DNA from: Ashinkailepas kermadecensis
Lineage: Eukaryota; Arthropoda; Thecostraca; Neolepadidae
Assembly: GCA_034440615.1 (NCBI GenBank)
Contig: JAOTOM010004861.1
Coordinates: 372,001-436,000, forward strand
Length of the DNA: 64,000 bases
Direction: 5' to 3'
In this document: positions 10,222-21,799 of the stretch, in pieces
Numbering within the stretch: position 1 is the stretch's first letter
Layout: the number at the start of each line of letters is the position of its first letter
Notes under the pieces: generated by a model
What the model was told of the DNA's origin: nothing
Databases searched by the model: none
The model's input: the letters and a program-made list of their open reading frames with translations, nothing else
Program-made: the position numbers and the translations under genes

Positions 10222-10902
10222 TCCAGGTTGGACATCACTGTGGCACTCTGTCTGTGAGATATACCCTGCGACTATTCCGAAATGCTAAGCAATGCTTGCT
10301 AAACCAGGTACGGAGTGTATGTTGTGCTAGGATGGAGCTTAAGTCCTGTACTGCTTGTTTCCGTGGTCGTGGCTCGTTTATTCGTAAAATCCCTGGTGCC
10401 CCGGCACTCAATCTTCGTGTTTGGGGCCTCGAATCGCCAGGGATAGATACTCTTTAGTTGCGATGGAAATATCAATCTTAATGAAAATGGCATGATTGAC
10501 AACTAAAAAAGTACATGCCTGTAATTTTGAAAGGAAATTGGGATGAAGTAATAAATGTGTAATGGTACTGCTCCATTTGATTTTGTGGTTAAAGCCAGAG
10601 ACGGAGTTATTGAGGTGGAGGTACAGGGGTAAAAAAATAAGGTGGTCGCCGACCACACTTCCTCGGTGGTCTCCCTACATGGGGTATTGAACGTTGGAGA
10701 TATTGATTTTGGGACTCCGGACATCGGTTATATTTTGGTTAATCCTCGGCAAATAAAACGGTACATAGCATTGCGATTCCCTCGCTTCCTTCGTATATTC
10801 TAGATAGTCGACTATTTACTTACATTCTATTTACCTGCAGGGCTCCTAAGGATAAGGTGCATGTTCCTAATAATTATACCTATGCAAATGTATCCGTTTT
10901 TG
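10222..10902. other. Probable 3' untranslated and flanking sequence of the hAT gene
   Basis: No conserved frame or element terminus is visible. I searched here for the right-hand inverted repeat of an autonomous hAT element and found none. Confidence 0.4.
10752..10757 (+). promoter_or_regulatory. Candidate polyadenylation signal
   Basis: AATAAA lies about 530 bp after the transposase stop with no other open gene between. It is plausible as the 3' end of that transcript, but the hexamer is common by chance. Confidence 0.3.
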
Positions 10903-11186
10903 CATAGGCGCAGGAACCGGTGGGGCCACTGGGGTCATGGCCCCACCACTTTTCATTCTAAATAATTCCTAAATTTGCCAAATAAATTAATATTTGGAAG
11001 TTTTATATCTGGAGAGGAAGACCAAAGCACAAGGAGCTCAAATCCGTTGTGAAATTTTATCAAGAGGGTCTGGATTTTTGATAATACGGGGCCAAAGTTT
11101 TCTTGGCCCCACCACTTTTCCGCGAACATGCGTTTTTGCCACATGAGGCTGGCCCCACCACTTTTCAAAACGTTCCTACGCCCATG
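10903..11186 (-). mobile_element. MITE of the CATAGGCGTAGGAAC family, 284 bp, inverted relative to 3952
   Basis: The ends CATAGGCGCAGGAACCGG and GTTCCTACGCCCATG are inverted repeats. The interior complements 4000-4140. GGCCCCACCACTTTTC blocks repeat near both ends. Its right edge touches the left arm of the long inverted repeat at 11190, so it may mark a breakpoint. Confidence 0.75.
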
Positions 11187-11870
11187 AAATGGCTCTAGTT
11201 GCACCGAACATTTTTTCAAGATGCCTCAAAAATTGCATATGACACCGAAAAGCATACCGGATCTCGAAAAATCTAGGTCGGATACATGGCGTCAGAGGTT
11301 CGAAAAATCAGGCCGGGATTCGGACTTTTAATAAAAAAAAACAGAAAAGATCCACAAAAATCGCGTTGAGCCCAGAAAGCTGGCGTTGGGTCTCCGGAAC
11401 CACGTGCCTGGGCGCGATAAGTCGCGCTGGGACCCAGAAAATCGCACCCGAAGCCCCAAAATCATACTGGGGCCCCACAAATGTGTGTCAGAAGCCCCAA
11501 ATATACACAGCGGGACCCTAAGAGTACAACGGTGCCAGAAAGTACAACTAACCCCCCAAAGCGCACAGAGTCTCCCCAAAAGCGATAAGGCCTTAAAACA
11601 TGCGTTGTAGCCCTAAATAAACATACCGGGAGCTCTAAGAAAAATACACTGCAAGCTCGCAAGGCGCACAGGGGGCCATGAGAACGCACAAGGGCCTGGA
11701 AAAGACGCTGGGGCAACGAAAGGCAACATGGTTCCAAAACGTACAAAACGACCGGGAGCTAAATAAACACATCGGGATCTTCGAAAACGCCCAGACACGT
11801 AAAAAATACTCGGTGCACAAAAAAAACGCAACAAAGCCCTAAAACGAGCAGGGTTTAGAAGATGTATTAG
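11187..11870 (-). repeat. Left arm of a long diverged inverted repeat (satellite, minus orientation)
   Basis: Read on the minus strand, this arm follows the same order of motifs as 12370-13045 on the plus strand. Landmarks in order are TTCGAAAACGCCC, AACCATGTTGCC, GGGGCTTCTGAC, CAGGCACGTGGTTCCGG, AAAGTCCGAATC, GGCCTGATTT, TCGAGATCCGGT and ATGTTCGGTGC. By eye the arms are about 80% alike. The arm is built of degenerate units of roughly 30 bp with GCCCC and AAATCGC motifs. Open frames in it are repeat-driven. Confidence 0.8.
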
Positions 11871-12369
11871 GCCCATAACTTCAAAGTAAAATGTATTACC
11901 CACCACTTTAAAATACAAAATTTTACAATTTTAGGCATTCCAGTTCATAGCACCCGGTCGCCACGACGGCAACGTCAGTGCACGTGCACACCCATTTTTC
12001 GTATTCGGTGCATTCGCCACACTTCGTGCGATGCTATGGTTTCTGCTAGGCCTACTGCGTTTTGTTAATTGCTGCCACATGATAGACTTGCACCATATTT
12101 GGCGTGATGGAATGATTCGCATGGGCGTTCGCTTCGAAAAGTCGATTGATTAAATTCGATCATTAGTTTCCTACTTCCCACATTTTCTGGTAGCTATGAA
12201 ATGCGGTTTCCGCTGAGCTTTGATGCACTTCATATCTTTGCTGCTATCCTCCCAGATTGGATACCAGACCGAGGCAAGCCTCGGCGTTTTTTTTTAACCC
12301 GTTGCGTCTTTCTTGGTCTATGATTGTGTATTATGGCTCCAATCCATTTTTGTTAGCGGCCTAAAGCAT
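11871..12369. other. Spacer between inverted satellite arms
   Basis: About 500 bp of unique-looking sequence without satellite units. It has no convincing coding potential. CCGAGGCAAGCCTCGG at 12272-12287 is a short inverted pair followed by a T-run. Confidence 0.5.
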
Positions 12370-13045
12370 TTTCGAACCCCGTGCTCGGTTTAGGGTTTGT
12401 TGAATTTTTGTGCACAGAGGATTTTTTTTTACGTGTCAGGGCGTTTTCGAAGATCCCGATGTGTTTATTTAGCGCCGGTCTTTTTGTTTGTTTTGGAACC
12501 ATGTTGCCTTTTGCGGCCCCAGCCACCTTTTCATGCTATTGTGCGTTATCATGACCCCTGTGTGCCTTGAGAGCTTCCGGTGTATTTTTTAGACCTCCCG
12601 GTATGTATATTTATGGCTGCAACGCATGTGTTAAGGCCCTGTCGCTTTTTGTGAGACTGTGCGCTTTGGAGGGTCAGTTGTATTTTCGGCCCCCGTTGTG
12701 CTCTTAGGGTCCCGATGCGTTTATTTTGGGCTTCTGACGCACACTTGTGGGGCCAAAGTACAATTTTGGGGCTTCGGTACGATGTTTCTAGGTCCCAGAG
12801 TGGCTTATCGCACCCAGGCGCGTGGTTCCGGGGACCCAACCCCAGTTTTCTGGTCTCAATACGATTTTGTGAAACTTTTCTGAATTTTTTGTAAAGTCCG
12901 AATCACGGCCTGATTTCTCGAGCACTTGGCGCCATGTTTTTGTATCCCACCTCGATTGTTCGAGATCCGGTTTGTTTTTCGGTGCCGTACGCAATTTGTG
13001 AAGGCATCTGATAATATGTTCGGTGCTCCAGAGCCATTTTTTTAC
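12370..13045 (+). repeat. Right arm of the long inverted repeat
   Basis: Partner of 11187-11870 in opposite orientation. Homology reaches at least to ATGTTCGGTGCTCCAGAGCC at about 13015-13036, matching the complement of 11193-11215. Beyond it the same satellite language continues downstream. Confidence 0.8.
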
Positions 13046-15360
13046 CTGGGCATTTAGTTGTTAGAATCCATCCTTATTTTGGAGGGCTCCAGCTTGATTT
13101 GTGTTTGTGTTTGTGGTCACACTGTGCTTACGTGTGGCCCTAGAGGGCAATTTTTAAAGCCTCGACGGATGGGAATTGTGGGTCCCAAGCGCGATATTTG
13201 GGGGCCCGGTTCGAGTTTGTGCGATGCGTTGTATTTAGCTGTGGCCCCAACGCGATTTTTGCGGTTCCTGTCGCAATTTTTCGGGCCTCGGAGCGAGTTT
13301 TCCGGTGCTCGCCGTATTTATTTGGAGACCCATACGCGAATTGTGGTGGACCGACGCGAATTTTGGTGGCTCCAGCGCGATTTTTGAGGCCCCGACACGA
13401 TTCTTGGGCGCTTATCCCTCTCAGGATGGAGGGGGCATTTGCCCCTTTGATATAGCACTGCGGCCACTGAAGGAGTATTTTTTGTCCCAGAGTGACATTC
13501 CGGTTAAGATTGATTTTGGGGGCAGCTGCAACTTTTGGGGCCCCGGCGCGACCTTCTGGGCCTCCAATGTGATTTTCAATGGCTGCGACGCGAGTTTTTG
13601 GGTCAAATGTGATCTTTTGGGCCCCGACGTCATTTTCTTGGATCCCTAGCGCGAGCTATAGCGGCCTCGACACTTTTTGGGGTCCAATGCGTTTTGGAGG
13701 CTTTTGGCGTCATTGTTGGGCCCCCAGAGTGACTATTCATGTCCGGATTGTTCTTCGTTGCTCCGGCTTCATTTGTTTTGGTCCCAATGAGACTGTTGGG
13801 GCACGGTACGACCTGTCGTGCCCATGGCATGATTTTCGTGGTCCGGGCGTGAATTTTTGGTACCCCAGACTGAGCGTAATTTGCGGGGGCCCCGGCCGGA
13901 TCTTTTGGGGCCCATATCGTGATATTAAAATACCCAGACTCGACTCTTACTATTTCTTAGGGGGTTCTTCTTGCAAATTATAGGCCTCCTGTCGCGTCGT
14001 CTCATTTCCTAGAGCCTTTTTACCGGTTTTCGATGGCTCCCTGTGTGTCCTACCCTCCTCCATATTCAATGGTCCTCCTCTCCCGTCTTGGAAGGCCTCC
14101 TCTTGCATTCTGAGGCCCCTTTAACATGGCATGGGGCTTCCTCTCACCTTCGAGGTGCATTTTCTGCCAAATTAGGGGCCTCTTGCCACGCCTCGTGTGC
14201 TTCCTCCTTTATCCTGACAAAGCCTTACCCGTCTTGAGGAATCTTCAATTTTGGAAACCTCACCTCCTTTCATACCTGCTATCACTCCCATCTTAAGGGC
14301 CTCCTCTCATTTCCTGGGAACTCTTTCCGGTCTTCGGGACCTCATTTGGTCCTAGAGACCTACTCCTTCCCGAGTCCGGCAGGTGCCTCATTTCTCTTCT
14401 AGAGGCCTTCTTTTTCAAATTAGGGGCCTCCTCTCACGTCTTGGGGGCCTCCTGCTCTGCGTCTCCTGCTCTGCGCTCTGGATTCGATCTTTACCCATCT
14501 TAGGGGTGGTCTCTTATCTCCTGGTGGACTCCTCTTCTCTCCCAGGCACCTCCTCTGCCAAATTACTGGCAACCTTTCCTATCTTAGTGGCTTTGTTATT
14601 TCCCGGCGACCTTCTTAGACGTCTTCGAGCCTTCTTTTCCGCTTGGGAGCCATCTCTCTTATCCAATGGCCTTTCTCTCCTATTTTAGGGGCCTCCTCGT
14701 TCATCATGGGGTCTCGTTTCCAATCTTGTGTCGTTCTCTTCCGAATTAGGTGCCTCCTGCCACGTCTCTGGATCATCCTTTTCTATCTCGGTGGAACCTC
14801 ACCCGTTTGGAGCCTGCTTTTGCGTCTCCGAAATCTCATCTCATATCTTCCTTCCTTTTCCGTCTTAGGGCCTCCTCTCATATTCTGGGGCCTCCTTTCC
14901 GGTGTTGGAGCCTCTTTTGCAATCCTGGTTGCCTCCGTGCCATATTTGACATTCTCTTGATTTCTGGGGACTCCTACCCTCTCCTAGGTGACTCCTTTTT
15001 CAAATTAGAGGCCTACTCTCACGTCATGGGGGCCTCCTTATCTATGTCTGGAGCCTCATTATCCTCTTAGCAGGGTGCTTTTGCGTCCTAGTCCTAGATC
15101 TTCTCTTCCAGGTTCCTCCTCTTCCAAAATATGGGCCTCATCTGGCTAGTCTCGGTGGCCTTCTCTCATTCCTGCGGAAACCTTCTTCCCCGTCTTGGGG
15201 CCCCTATTGCGTCCGGAGAAGTCTCCCCTATCAGGTCTTAATTTTATATTGCAGGGATTCCTCTTCCGTCTTGGGGGCCTCGTTTTCCAACTTAAGAATA
15301 TCCTGCCACCCATCGGAAGCCTTTTCGTCTAACCTGGGTGGCTTCTTGCCCGTCTCGGTG
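13046..15360 (+). repeat. Degenerate GGGGCC satellite, older part
   Basis: Loosely periodic units of about 25-40 bp. From 13130 to 13960 the pattern is GGGGCCCCGACGCGATTTTT-like; from 14040 it changes to GGGGCCTCCTCTC with TCTT or TTCC spacers. Divergence between units is high. Open frames of 100-130 codons in several frames follow from the repeat and show no protein domain. Confidence 0.75.
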
Positions 15361-17415
15361 GCATCCTTTCCGTCCTGAGGGCCTCCTTTTCGTGCTGGGG
15401 TCTCCTTTTCATCCTGGGGCCTCCTTTTCGTCCTGGGGGCTACCTTCCTATCTCTGTTCTCTGTTCCACGTCTAGTCCTACGTCCTTTTCGTCCTTGGGT
15501 GCATCCTTTTCGTTCTAGGGGCCTTCTTTTCGTCCTGGGGCCTCCTTTTAGTCCTGGGGGACTCCTCCCAATCTCTGTTCTACGTCTTGGGGCATCCTTG
15601 CGTTATGGGGAATCCTTTTCGTCCTGGGGGCTTCCTTTTTCGTCCTGGGGGCCTCCTTTTCGTCCTGGGGGCCTCCTTTTCGTCCTGGGGGCCACCTAAC
15701 AATCTCTGTTCTACGTCTTAGGGGCCTCCTTTTCGTACTGGTGGCCTCCTTTTAGTCCTGGGGGCCTCCTTCTCGTCCTGGGGGGCCACCTCAGAATCTC
15801 TGTTCTACGTCTTAGGGGCCTCCTTTTCGTCCCGGGGGCCTCCTTTTCGTCCTGGGGGCCTCTTTTTCGTCCTGGGGCCCTCATCCCAATCTCTGTTCTA
15901 CGTCTTTGGGGCATCCTTTTCGTCCTTTGGTGCATCCTTTTCGTCCTGGAGTTGGTTGGTTGATTGTTGGAGTGTAGGGGCGCATGGACTGCGTCTTTCG
16001 TCCTGGGGGCCTCATTTTCGTCCTGGGAGCCTCCTTTTCGTCCTGGGGGCCACCTCACAATCTCTGTTCTACGTCTTAGGGCCTCCTTTTCGTACTGGTG
16101 GCCTCCTTTTCGTCCTGGGGGCGTCCTTCTCGTCCTGGGGGCCACCTCAGAATCTCTGTTCTACGTCTTAGGGGCCTCCTTTTGTCGGGCTTTCGTCCTG
16201 GGGCCTCCTTTTCGTCCTGGGGACCTCATCTCAATCTCTGTTCTACGTCTTTGGGGCATCCTTTTCGTCCTTTGGTGCATCCTTTTCGTCCTGGGGTTGG
16301 TTGGTTGATTGTTGGAGTGTATGGGCGCATGGACTGCGTCTTTCGTACTGGGGGCCTCATTTTCGTCCTGGGAGCCTCCTTTTCGTCCCGGGGGCCTCCT
16401 TTTCGTCCTGGGAGCCTCCTCTCAATCTCTGTTCTACGTCTTGGTGCCTTCCTTTTCGTCCTGGGGCCTCCTTTTCGTCCCGGGGGCCTCCTTTTCGTCC
16501 TGGGGGCCTCCTCCCAATCTCTGTTCTACGTCTTGGGGCCTCCTTTTCGTCCTGGGGTGCATCCTTTTCGTCCTGGGGTCTCCTTTTCGTCCTGGGGGGC
16601 CTCCTTTTCGTCCTGGGGGCCTCCTCCCAATCTCTGTTCTACGTCTTGGTGCCTTCCTTTTCGTCCTGGGGCCTCCTTTTCATCCCGGGGGGCCTCCTTT
16701 TCGTCCTGGGGGCCTCCTCCCAATCTCTGTTCTACGTCTTGGTGCCTTCTTTTCGTCCTGGTGCCTCCTTTTCGTCCTGGGGGCCTCCTTTTTGTCCTGG
16801 GGGCCTCCTTCCAATCTCTGTTCTACGTCTTGGGGCCTCCTTTTCGTCCTTGGGTGCATCCTTTTCGTCATGGGGTCTCCTTTTCGTCCCGGGCGGGGCC
16901 TCCTTTTCGTCCTGGGGGCCTCCTCCCAATCTCTGTTCTACGTCTTGGTGCCTTCTTTTCGTCCTGGGGCCTCCTTTTCGTCCTGGGGGCCTCCTTTTCG
17001 TCCTGGGGGCCTCCTCCCAATCTCTGTTCTACGTCTTGAGGCCTCATTTTCGTCATGGGGGCCTCCTCCCAATCTCTGTTCTACGTCTTGGGGCCTCTTT
17101 TTTCGTCCTGGGGGCCTCATTTTCGTCCCGGGGGCCTCCTTTTCGTCCTGGGGCCTCCTCCCAATCTCTGTTCTACGTCTTGAGGCTTCCTTTTCGTCAT
17201 GGGGGCCTCCTCCCAATCTCTGTTCTAGGTCTTGGGGAATCTTTTTTCGTCCTGGGGCCTCCTTTTCGTCCCGGGGGCCTCCTTTTCGTCCTGGGGGCCT
17301 CCTTCTAATCTCTGTTCTACGTCTTGAGGCCTCCTTTTCGTCATGGGGGCCTCCTTTTCGTCATGGGTCCTCCTTTTCGTCCTGGGGGGCCTCCTCCCAA
17401 TCTCTGTTCTACGTC
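15361..17415 (+). repeat. Two-kilobase minisatellite with higher-order structure
   Basis: The basic unit is GGGGGCCTCCTTTTCGTCCT (about 20 bp). Every two to four units are interrupted by CCAATCTCTGTTCTACGTCT, giving a higher-order repeat. A segment around 15945-16000 with TTGGTTGGTTGATTGTTGGA recurs at 16292-16340, so part of the array was duplicated as a block of about 350 bp. Unit lengths vary by single bases, which opens frames of 313, 335 and 390 codons at once in different phases. I read none as protein-coding. It is the freshest part of the 6-kb satellite tract. Confidence 0.9.
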
Positions 17416-17539
17416 TCTGATAGAGACTTGATTATATTTCCTGGTGGCCTCGTCAGTTTTGAGGCCTCATTGACAGCATGATATTCTGTCCCGTCGGCCT
17501 CCTTGCTCACCTTTTTTACTGTGCATTTGCGGATAGGGG

Positions 17540-17625
17540 CCTCCTCAAATTTCAGGGGGGTTGGCCCGGGGGGGGCGACTGCCCCCTGCCCCCCGGTGGC
17601 GACGCCCTTGCTTCCAGTGACGTAG
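17540..17625 (-). mobile_element. hAT-like terminus remnant (minus strand)
   Basis: Complemented, it reads CAAGGGCGTCGCCACCGGGG followed by G-rich sequence, similar to the terminus at 1909. It follows immediately after the satellite and has no visible partner end. Confidence 0.35.
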
Positions 17626-18540
17626 TTTTTAGGTGGCGCGCGACCACCTCCGGCTAACATTTTGGGGCTGATTTGGGCTCCCTCAGCGGTGCCTGCCTCC
17701 AAAGCATTTTCTAGGGGGTGCGTCGCTAGTCTGGGTAGGAGGATTCAGCACCCCTTCCCCTCCGCTCGTGGAAAGGCCAGGAGATCCTCTGACAAGAGAG
17801 ATAGGCGGTTGCGATGGTGGCGATGGTGCAAGTGACAACATTCCGTGGGAAGAGACGTGTTTTGGGGGACATGGGCTGTACTGCAATTAAAGTGGGGGGG
17901 GGTAGTAGATTCTTCGTCTTTTTAAAGTTTATCGTTGCGCCTATGGACGTTACGTGGAAAGAATGTACCAAAACCGTGAATGATCGATGCATCTCTCGCC
18001 GCAATAAATCAAAATTTGGGGAAAAAATATGCCTGGCTCACCTAGATGAAGCTTCGTGTGGTGGATTAGCAGAATGTTAATGCCTACATGGCGATTTTTG
18101 CTAATCGACAGAACTACAAAATTACATTAATCACGCGAGTCAATATGAAAAGCTGTTTTCGGCGTCGGATGATATATGGGATGTAAGATTGTGTTAATAC
18201 AGACTCAAGGTTCATCCGAGTGAGCGAAGTTTTTTTTAGCATTTTGGTTTCATTGCGGCGTGAGATAAATCGATTGCACGATGATGGCATGTAGAAATAT
18301 GAACAACTTAACTTCGAGTCGTGATTAGACACAAACATATGTTCGCCCTTTGTGTAATGTATAGCCATCACCTTTATGTACTTCCCGTTATTTCCATATT
18401 GGGATGTCATGCCATTGCTATCCTAAGAGGGCGGAACCGCCTGGAATGTGTCCAAATTATATCTAGCAGATGGGACTGCCTCCGCTAAATACAAAAGCAA
18501 TGTCCAAGTTAATACCTACATACACAGTATGAATATCACG
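17626..18540. other. No recognisable feature
   Basis: Short open frames only. I see no domain, RNA gene or repeat termini. Confidence 0.4.
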
Positions 18541-18639
18541 GGCAGGTGTCCCCACGCTCTTCATGCTCCACACTGACGATGAGTATGCCCAAGCGTAACG
18601 TACAGCCAACGTGCATCACCGAGGAGCAGGGGTGCCGTG

Positions 18640-19060
18640 GCCCACTCGGCCGGCACCCAGGTGCAGATCATTTGCGGGCCGCGCCGGCGGCGACACCCGC
18701 CCCGCTCGTGCCGTCTGGCGCGGCCGTCCGCTGCCGGGTGGTAGCAGACGGCCGGCGCTGCCAATTCTCCCCAAGGTCTTTAAATTCCCGATGACGTCAC
18801 CGCCGGCTCAAAATGGCGGCAGACGACGGCGGCGACGGCGGCGGCCGGCGCGCTCGGTGAGTACTCGCGATTTTCGGCGGACCTGCGGCCGCTGGTCGGC
18901 GTTTTTCGGTGCGCACGTGTGCTCGCATGTTTTCTGCACGCGCCGGTGGTGTTTTGATGCGGGTCGAAGCGCCGGCGGCGGCGCGGTGGCCTGATTTTCG
19001 CTCGAAGGTCACACTGCCGTGCCGAGGCCCCATTACGGGGGAGGGCTGGGAGCGTGACGG
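18640..19060 (+). promoter_or_regulatory. CpG-island promoter-like block with CRE, YY1-type motif and splice donor
   Basis: Very CpG- and GC-rich. It carries TGACGTCA (18792-18799), then AAAATGGCGGC (18810-18820), a core like the YY1 initiator-proximal motif. A consensus 5' splice site CGG|GTGAGTA-like follows (GT at 18857). The order CRE, YY1 motif, short exon, donor is what an animal CpG-island promoter with a non-coding first exon would show. No downstream coding exon is recognisable, so the transcript is hypothetical. Confidence 0.45.
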
Positions 19061-19892
19061 GGCGGCGTATTCGCCACCATAATTCCACTGTAAAGACTGT
19101 TGAACAACTTTGAGATAATTTGAGTGTCGATAAAAAAGTAGTTGCGGTTGTGATGTGACGGCCGTTTACGCTCCATGTCGGCGGCTCGTGAGGCGACACT
19201 GTAGGCGGGTCGTGTGTGCGGTTTTCATCATGACGCCTGCCCCCCGCACCGCCGTGTGTCGCCTGCCTCGCGTATTTGCGATTTTTCACAGCCGTGTTTG
19301 TTCCTCTAGCTTGTCGGTGTTGATTCATGCGCGGTTGGCTTGAGGTGTGTCTGGAATTATCGCGTCATCCAATTTCGATCGAGAGCATAAGCATAACGCG
19401 CCCGCGCTCCCTCAATTAAAAACCACGCACGAAATTGCTGGGGACTTCGTGTCGCCTGGAGCAGGTCAGTTACGTATGTCCCCGAAATATATCGCGCATC
19501 GTGTTATTCTTGCGATGCACTGAATTGTACTGCTTGTCGCATGCACCCTGCGGACCCTTTTCGCACCACGCTTTGCGAAGCTTCGCGCCATTCACGTCGC
19601 CCCTCGCGTGCCCACAAAGCCACGCCCTTCTGTCAGGGACAATGATACACCCCAGACATTCTGTGACATTCGGCTATGGGCCCCGCTTGACTCGCCACGG
19701 AGACTAGCCCATATAGAAGATGATGTGATTGTTTTTGGGTGTGTGTTTGCGCATGCCGCGCCATTAATTTCCGCTTTCGGCATTAAGCCACCGGTGATAC
19801 GTGAAAGAATCGACTTTGAAATCACGCCGTTTTCTTTTTTGCTTCCACTTTTGTATTCAATGCACCATGGCCAACAGGGGCGGCGCCAAGGC

Positions 19893-19965
19893 AGGGAGAG
19901 GGGGACGGGGTGGTGCCAGGGGAGGGGAGAGGAGAGGGGAGGGGAGGGGAGAGGGGCAGGGGCGC
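19893..19965 (+). repeat. G/A-rich low-complexity tract
   Basis: Repeated GGGGAGAGG-type units with many G-triplets on one strand. It could form a quadruplex in principle. Between 19060 and 20240 I see nothing else. Confidence 0.5.
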
Positions 19966-20243
19966 CGTCGTTGATCACCAGGCACCAGGGGTCGTCGGTG
20001 GATGATTGGGAATTGGCTTTGTGGTGCGGTTTCATCCTGCAGCTGCAGTTATGAGCGTTCACTCGCAGGGTCCCAAGTTTGCTTTAGGAACACCGTACAG
20101 GCGTTAATGATGGCCAGGCACCACGAAAAGTAAACCATTATGCAACGGTGTCGGCAGCGAGCTGGCAATGTTTCCAGTAAATGGAACCACATCTAAATGA
20201 CTCCCTGCATGATTTTCTTTTTGTTTTAGTCGAATTGCATTGC

Positions 20244-20480
20244 CGTCGCTGTTTCCGTTGGTGAGGACACTCGATGTGGCCAGTGTTTTTCGCTTGATGC
20301 GGTCGCTGTTTTCGTTCTGACGATGTTCGATGTGGTCACCGTTTTCCGTTGTGACGACGTTCGATGTGGTCGCTGTTTCTGTTGTGAGGACATTCGATGT
20401 GGCCACTGTGTTTCGTTGTGAGGACGTTCGATGTGGTCGCTATTTCCGTTGTGACGACGTTCGACGTGGCCACCGTTTTG
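20244..20480 (+). repeat. Minisatellite, 33-bp unit, about 7 copies
   Basis: The unit contains GACGACGTTCGATGTGGTC followed by GCTGTTTCCGTTGT. Because 33 is a multiple of three, open frames persist on both strands. Copies differ by scattered substitutions. Confidence 0.85.
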
Positions 20481-20639
20481 CGACGGCGGAAATTCGCAAC
20501 ATTCAGATCCCGTGCTGACGCGCTGACCCAATGCTGAGAGCAAGGCGCGTTGTGCGAGTTTCTCCGGCCCGCGTCGAGCAGGACGGCAATCATTGACTTC
20601 AGCACGTCGATAGAAGTGCAGCGCGTTGGGGCTGAACCG

Positions 20640-20720
20640 CGCACCAACCAGCCGCTCAACAGCTTAGAACACGAGCTCCGAACCCGGGCTGAGCACGTCT
20701 CGGGTTCGAATCCACACGAC
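20640..20720 (+). repeat. tRNA-like sequence, possible SINE head
   Basis: GGGTTCGAATCC at 20701-20712 fits an internal pol III B box. CAGCTTAGAACACGAGCTC upstream is a plausible degenerate A box. The cloverleaf is poor, so it is more likely a SINE remnant than a tRNA gene. Confidence 0.4.
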
Positions 20721-20935
20721 CGAGCATTTGCATGCCACAAACCTAAACTTCCTAAAGGTTGTCTCCTCTGTCCATCTAATATGAGTCGGTTGCGTTTTCT
20801 GTCATGATAGACCTGCGCAGTGCGGGGAAATATTGTCCCCGAACACGCACAAAGGAAATGTTTCGGCGTTTTATCTCGCTCCTATGCAGAATTCGTATGG
20901 TCAAGATAGGTACGCATCGGATATTTGTTGTTTGT

Positions 20936-21200
20936 GCAGTACACTTAGGTACTCCCGTGACCTTTACATCATGCACATCAGGTACTGCCGTTACATTTTC
21001 TCCATACACATCAGATACTCACGTGACATTTTCTTCATGCACATCAGGTACTCCCATGACATTTACCTCATACACATCAGGTACTCCCGTGATATTTTCT
21101 TCATGCACATCAGGTACTCCCATGACATTTACCTCATACACATCAGGTACTCCCGTGACTTTAACTCATACACATCAGGCACTCCCGTGGCCTTTACCTC
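20936..21200 (+). repeat. Minisatellite, 33-bp unit, about 8 copies
   Basis: The unit is ACATCAGGTACTCCCGTGAC plus ATTTACCTCATGC. The repeat length keeps an 11-residue peptide period (GTPVTFTSCTS-like) open, within a 144-codon frame. The flanking codons show no domain, so I treat it as a satellite. Confidence 0.85.
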
Positions 21201-21689
21201 GTGCACACTACTCATTTCTTAGCATCCTTGCTCAATGATCATCCCCTCCATACCCTGTGTATCCTTTACATTTTGGTATTCATTTCCATGGGCGGATCGA
21301 GGAGTTTTGACGGGAGGGGGAAAGGGAGGGACGCTCGAGTAAAGGATCGCCATTTCTCTGGAGGGACGCCACTGATTGAAAATATTCCACGGGGTCCCTC
21401 GAAACCGTGTTCTCTACTCAAAGGGGCGTTTTCAGCTCAACAAAATAAACCAAGGAGGGTACACCCGAGGTCCTGAAGGGACACATTTTGCCAGCCAGAG
21501 GGGCGCCGCATGCCATGGGGTTGCCCCATGCCTCCTTGATCCACACCTGTTCGCTTCATCACCCGATATATTAGCAAGCACACCTATAATCAATGGATGT
21601 AGCCGGTTAGCACCTACAAATACCAATACAAGGGTGGGAAAGGGTGTTGTTTTATATACTTTTCAGGGAGTACATTCCCCCTCAATGTT

Positions 21690-21790
21690 GGCTTTGCCTC
21701 CCCTAATAAGTTAAACTTTTAACATGGGACCCCATGAAGAGTGTCTCTCCCAATCTATTTCAGGCTGCCCATTTGCCTTCGTGTATTTCC
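21690..21790 (+). repeat. Dispersed repeat shared with 59985-60100
   Basis: Blocks CAATGTTGGCTTTGCCT, AACTTTTAACAT, CCCAATCTATTT and GCCCATTTGCCTTCGTGTAT have counterparts in the same order and orientation at 59985-60100. Both copies are about 110 bp; the family is unidentified. Confidence 0.6.
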
Positions 21791-21799
21791 TCGCCCTCA

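Noticed and set aside
16098..17481. Overlapping open frames of 313, 335 and 390 codons on the plus strand
   Set aside because: All three lie in the same minisatellite and encode the same periodic Pro/Ser/Gly-rich peptide in different phases; this is a by-product of repeat composition.
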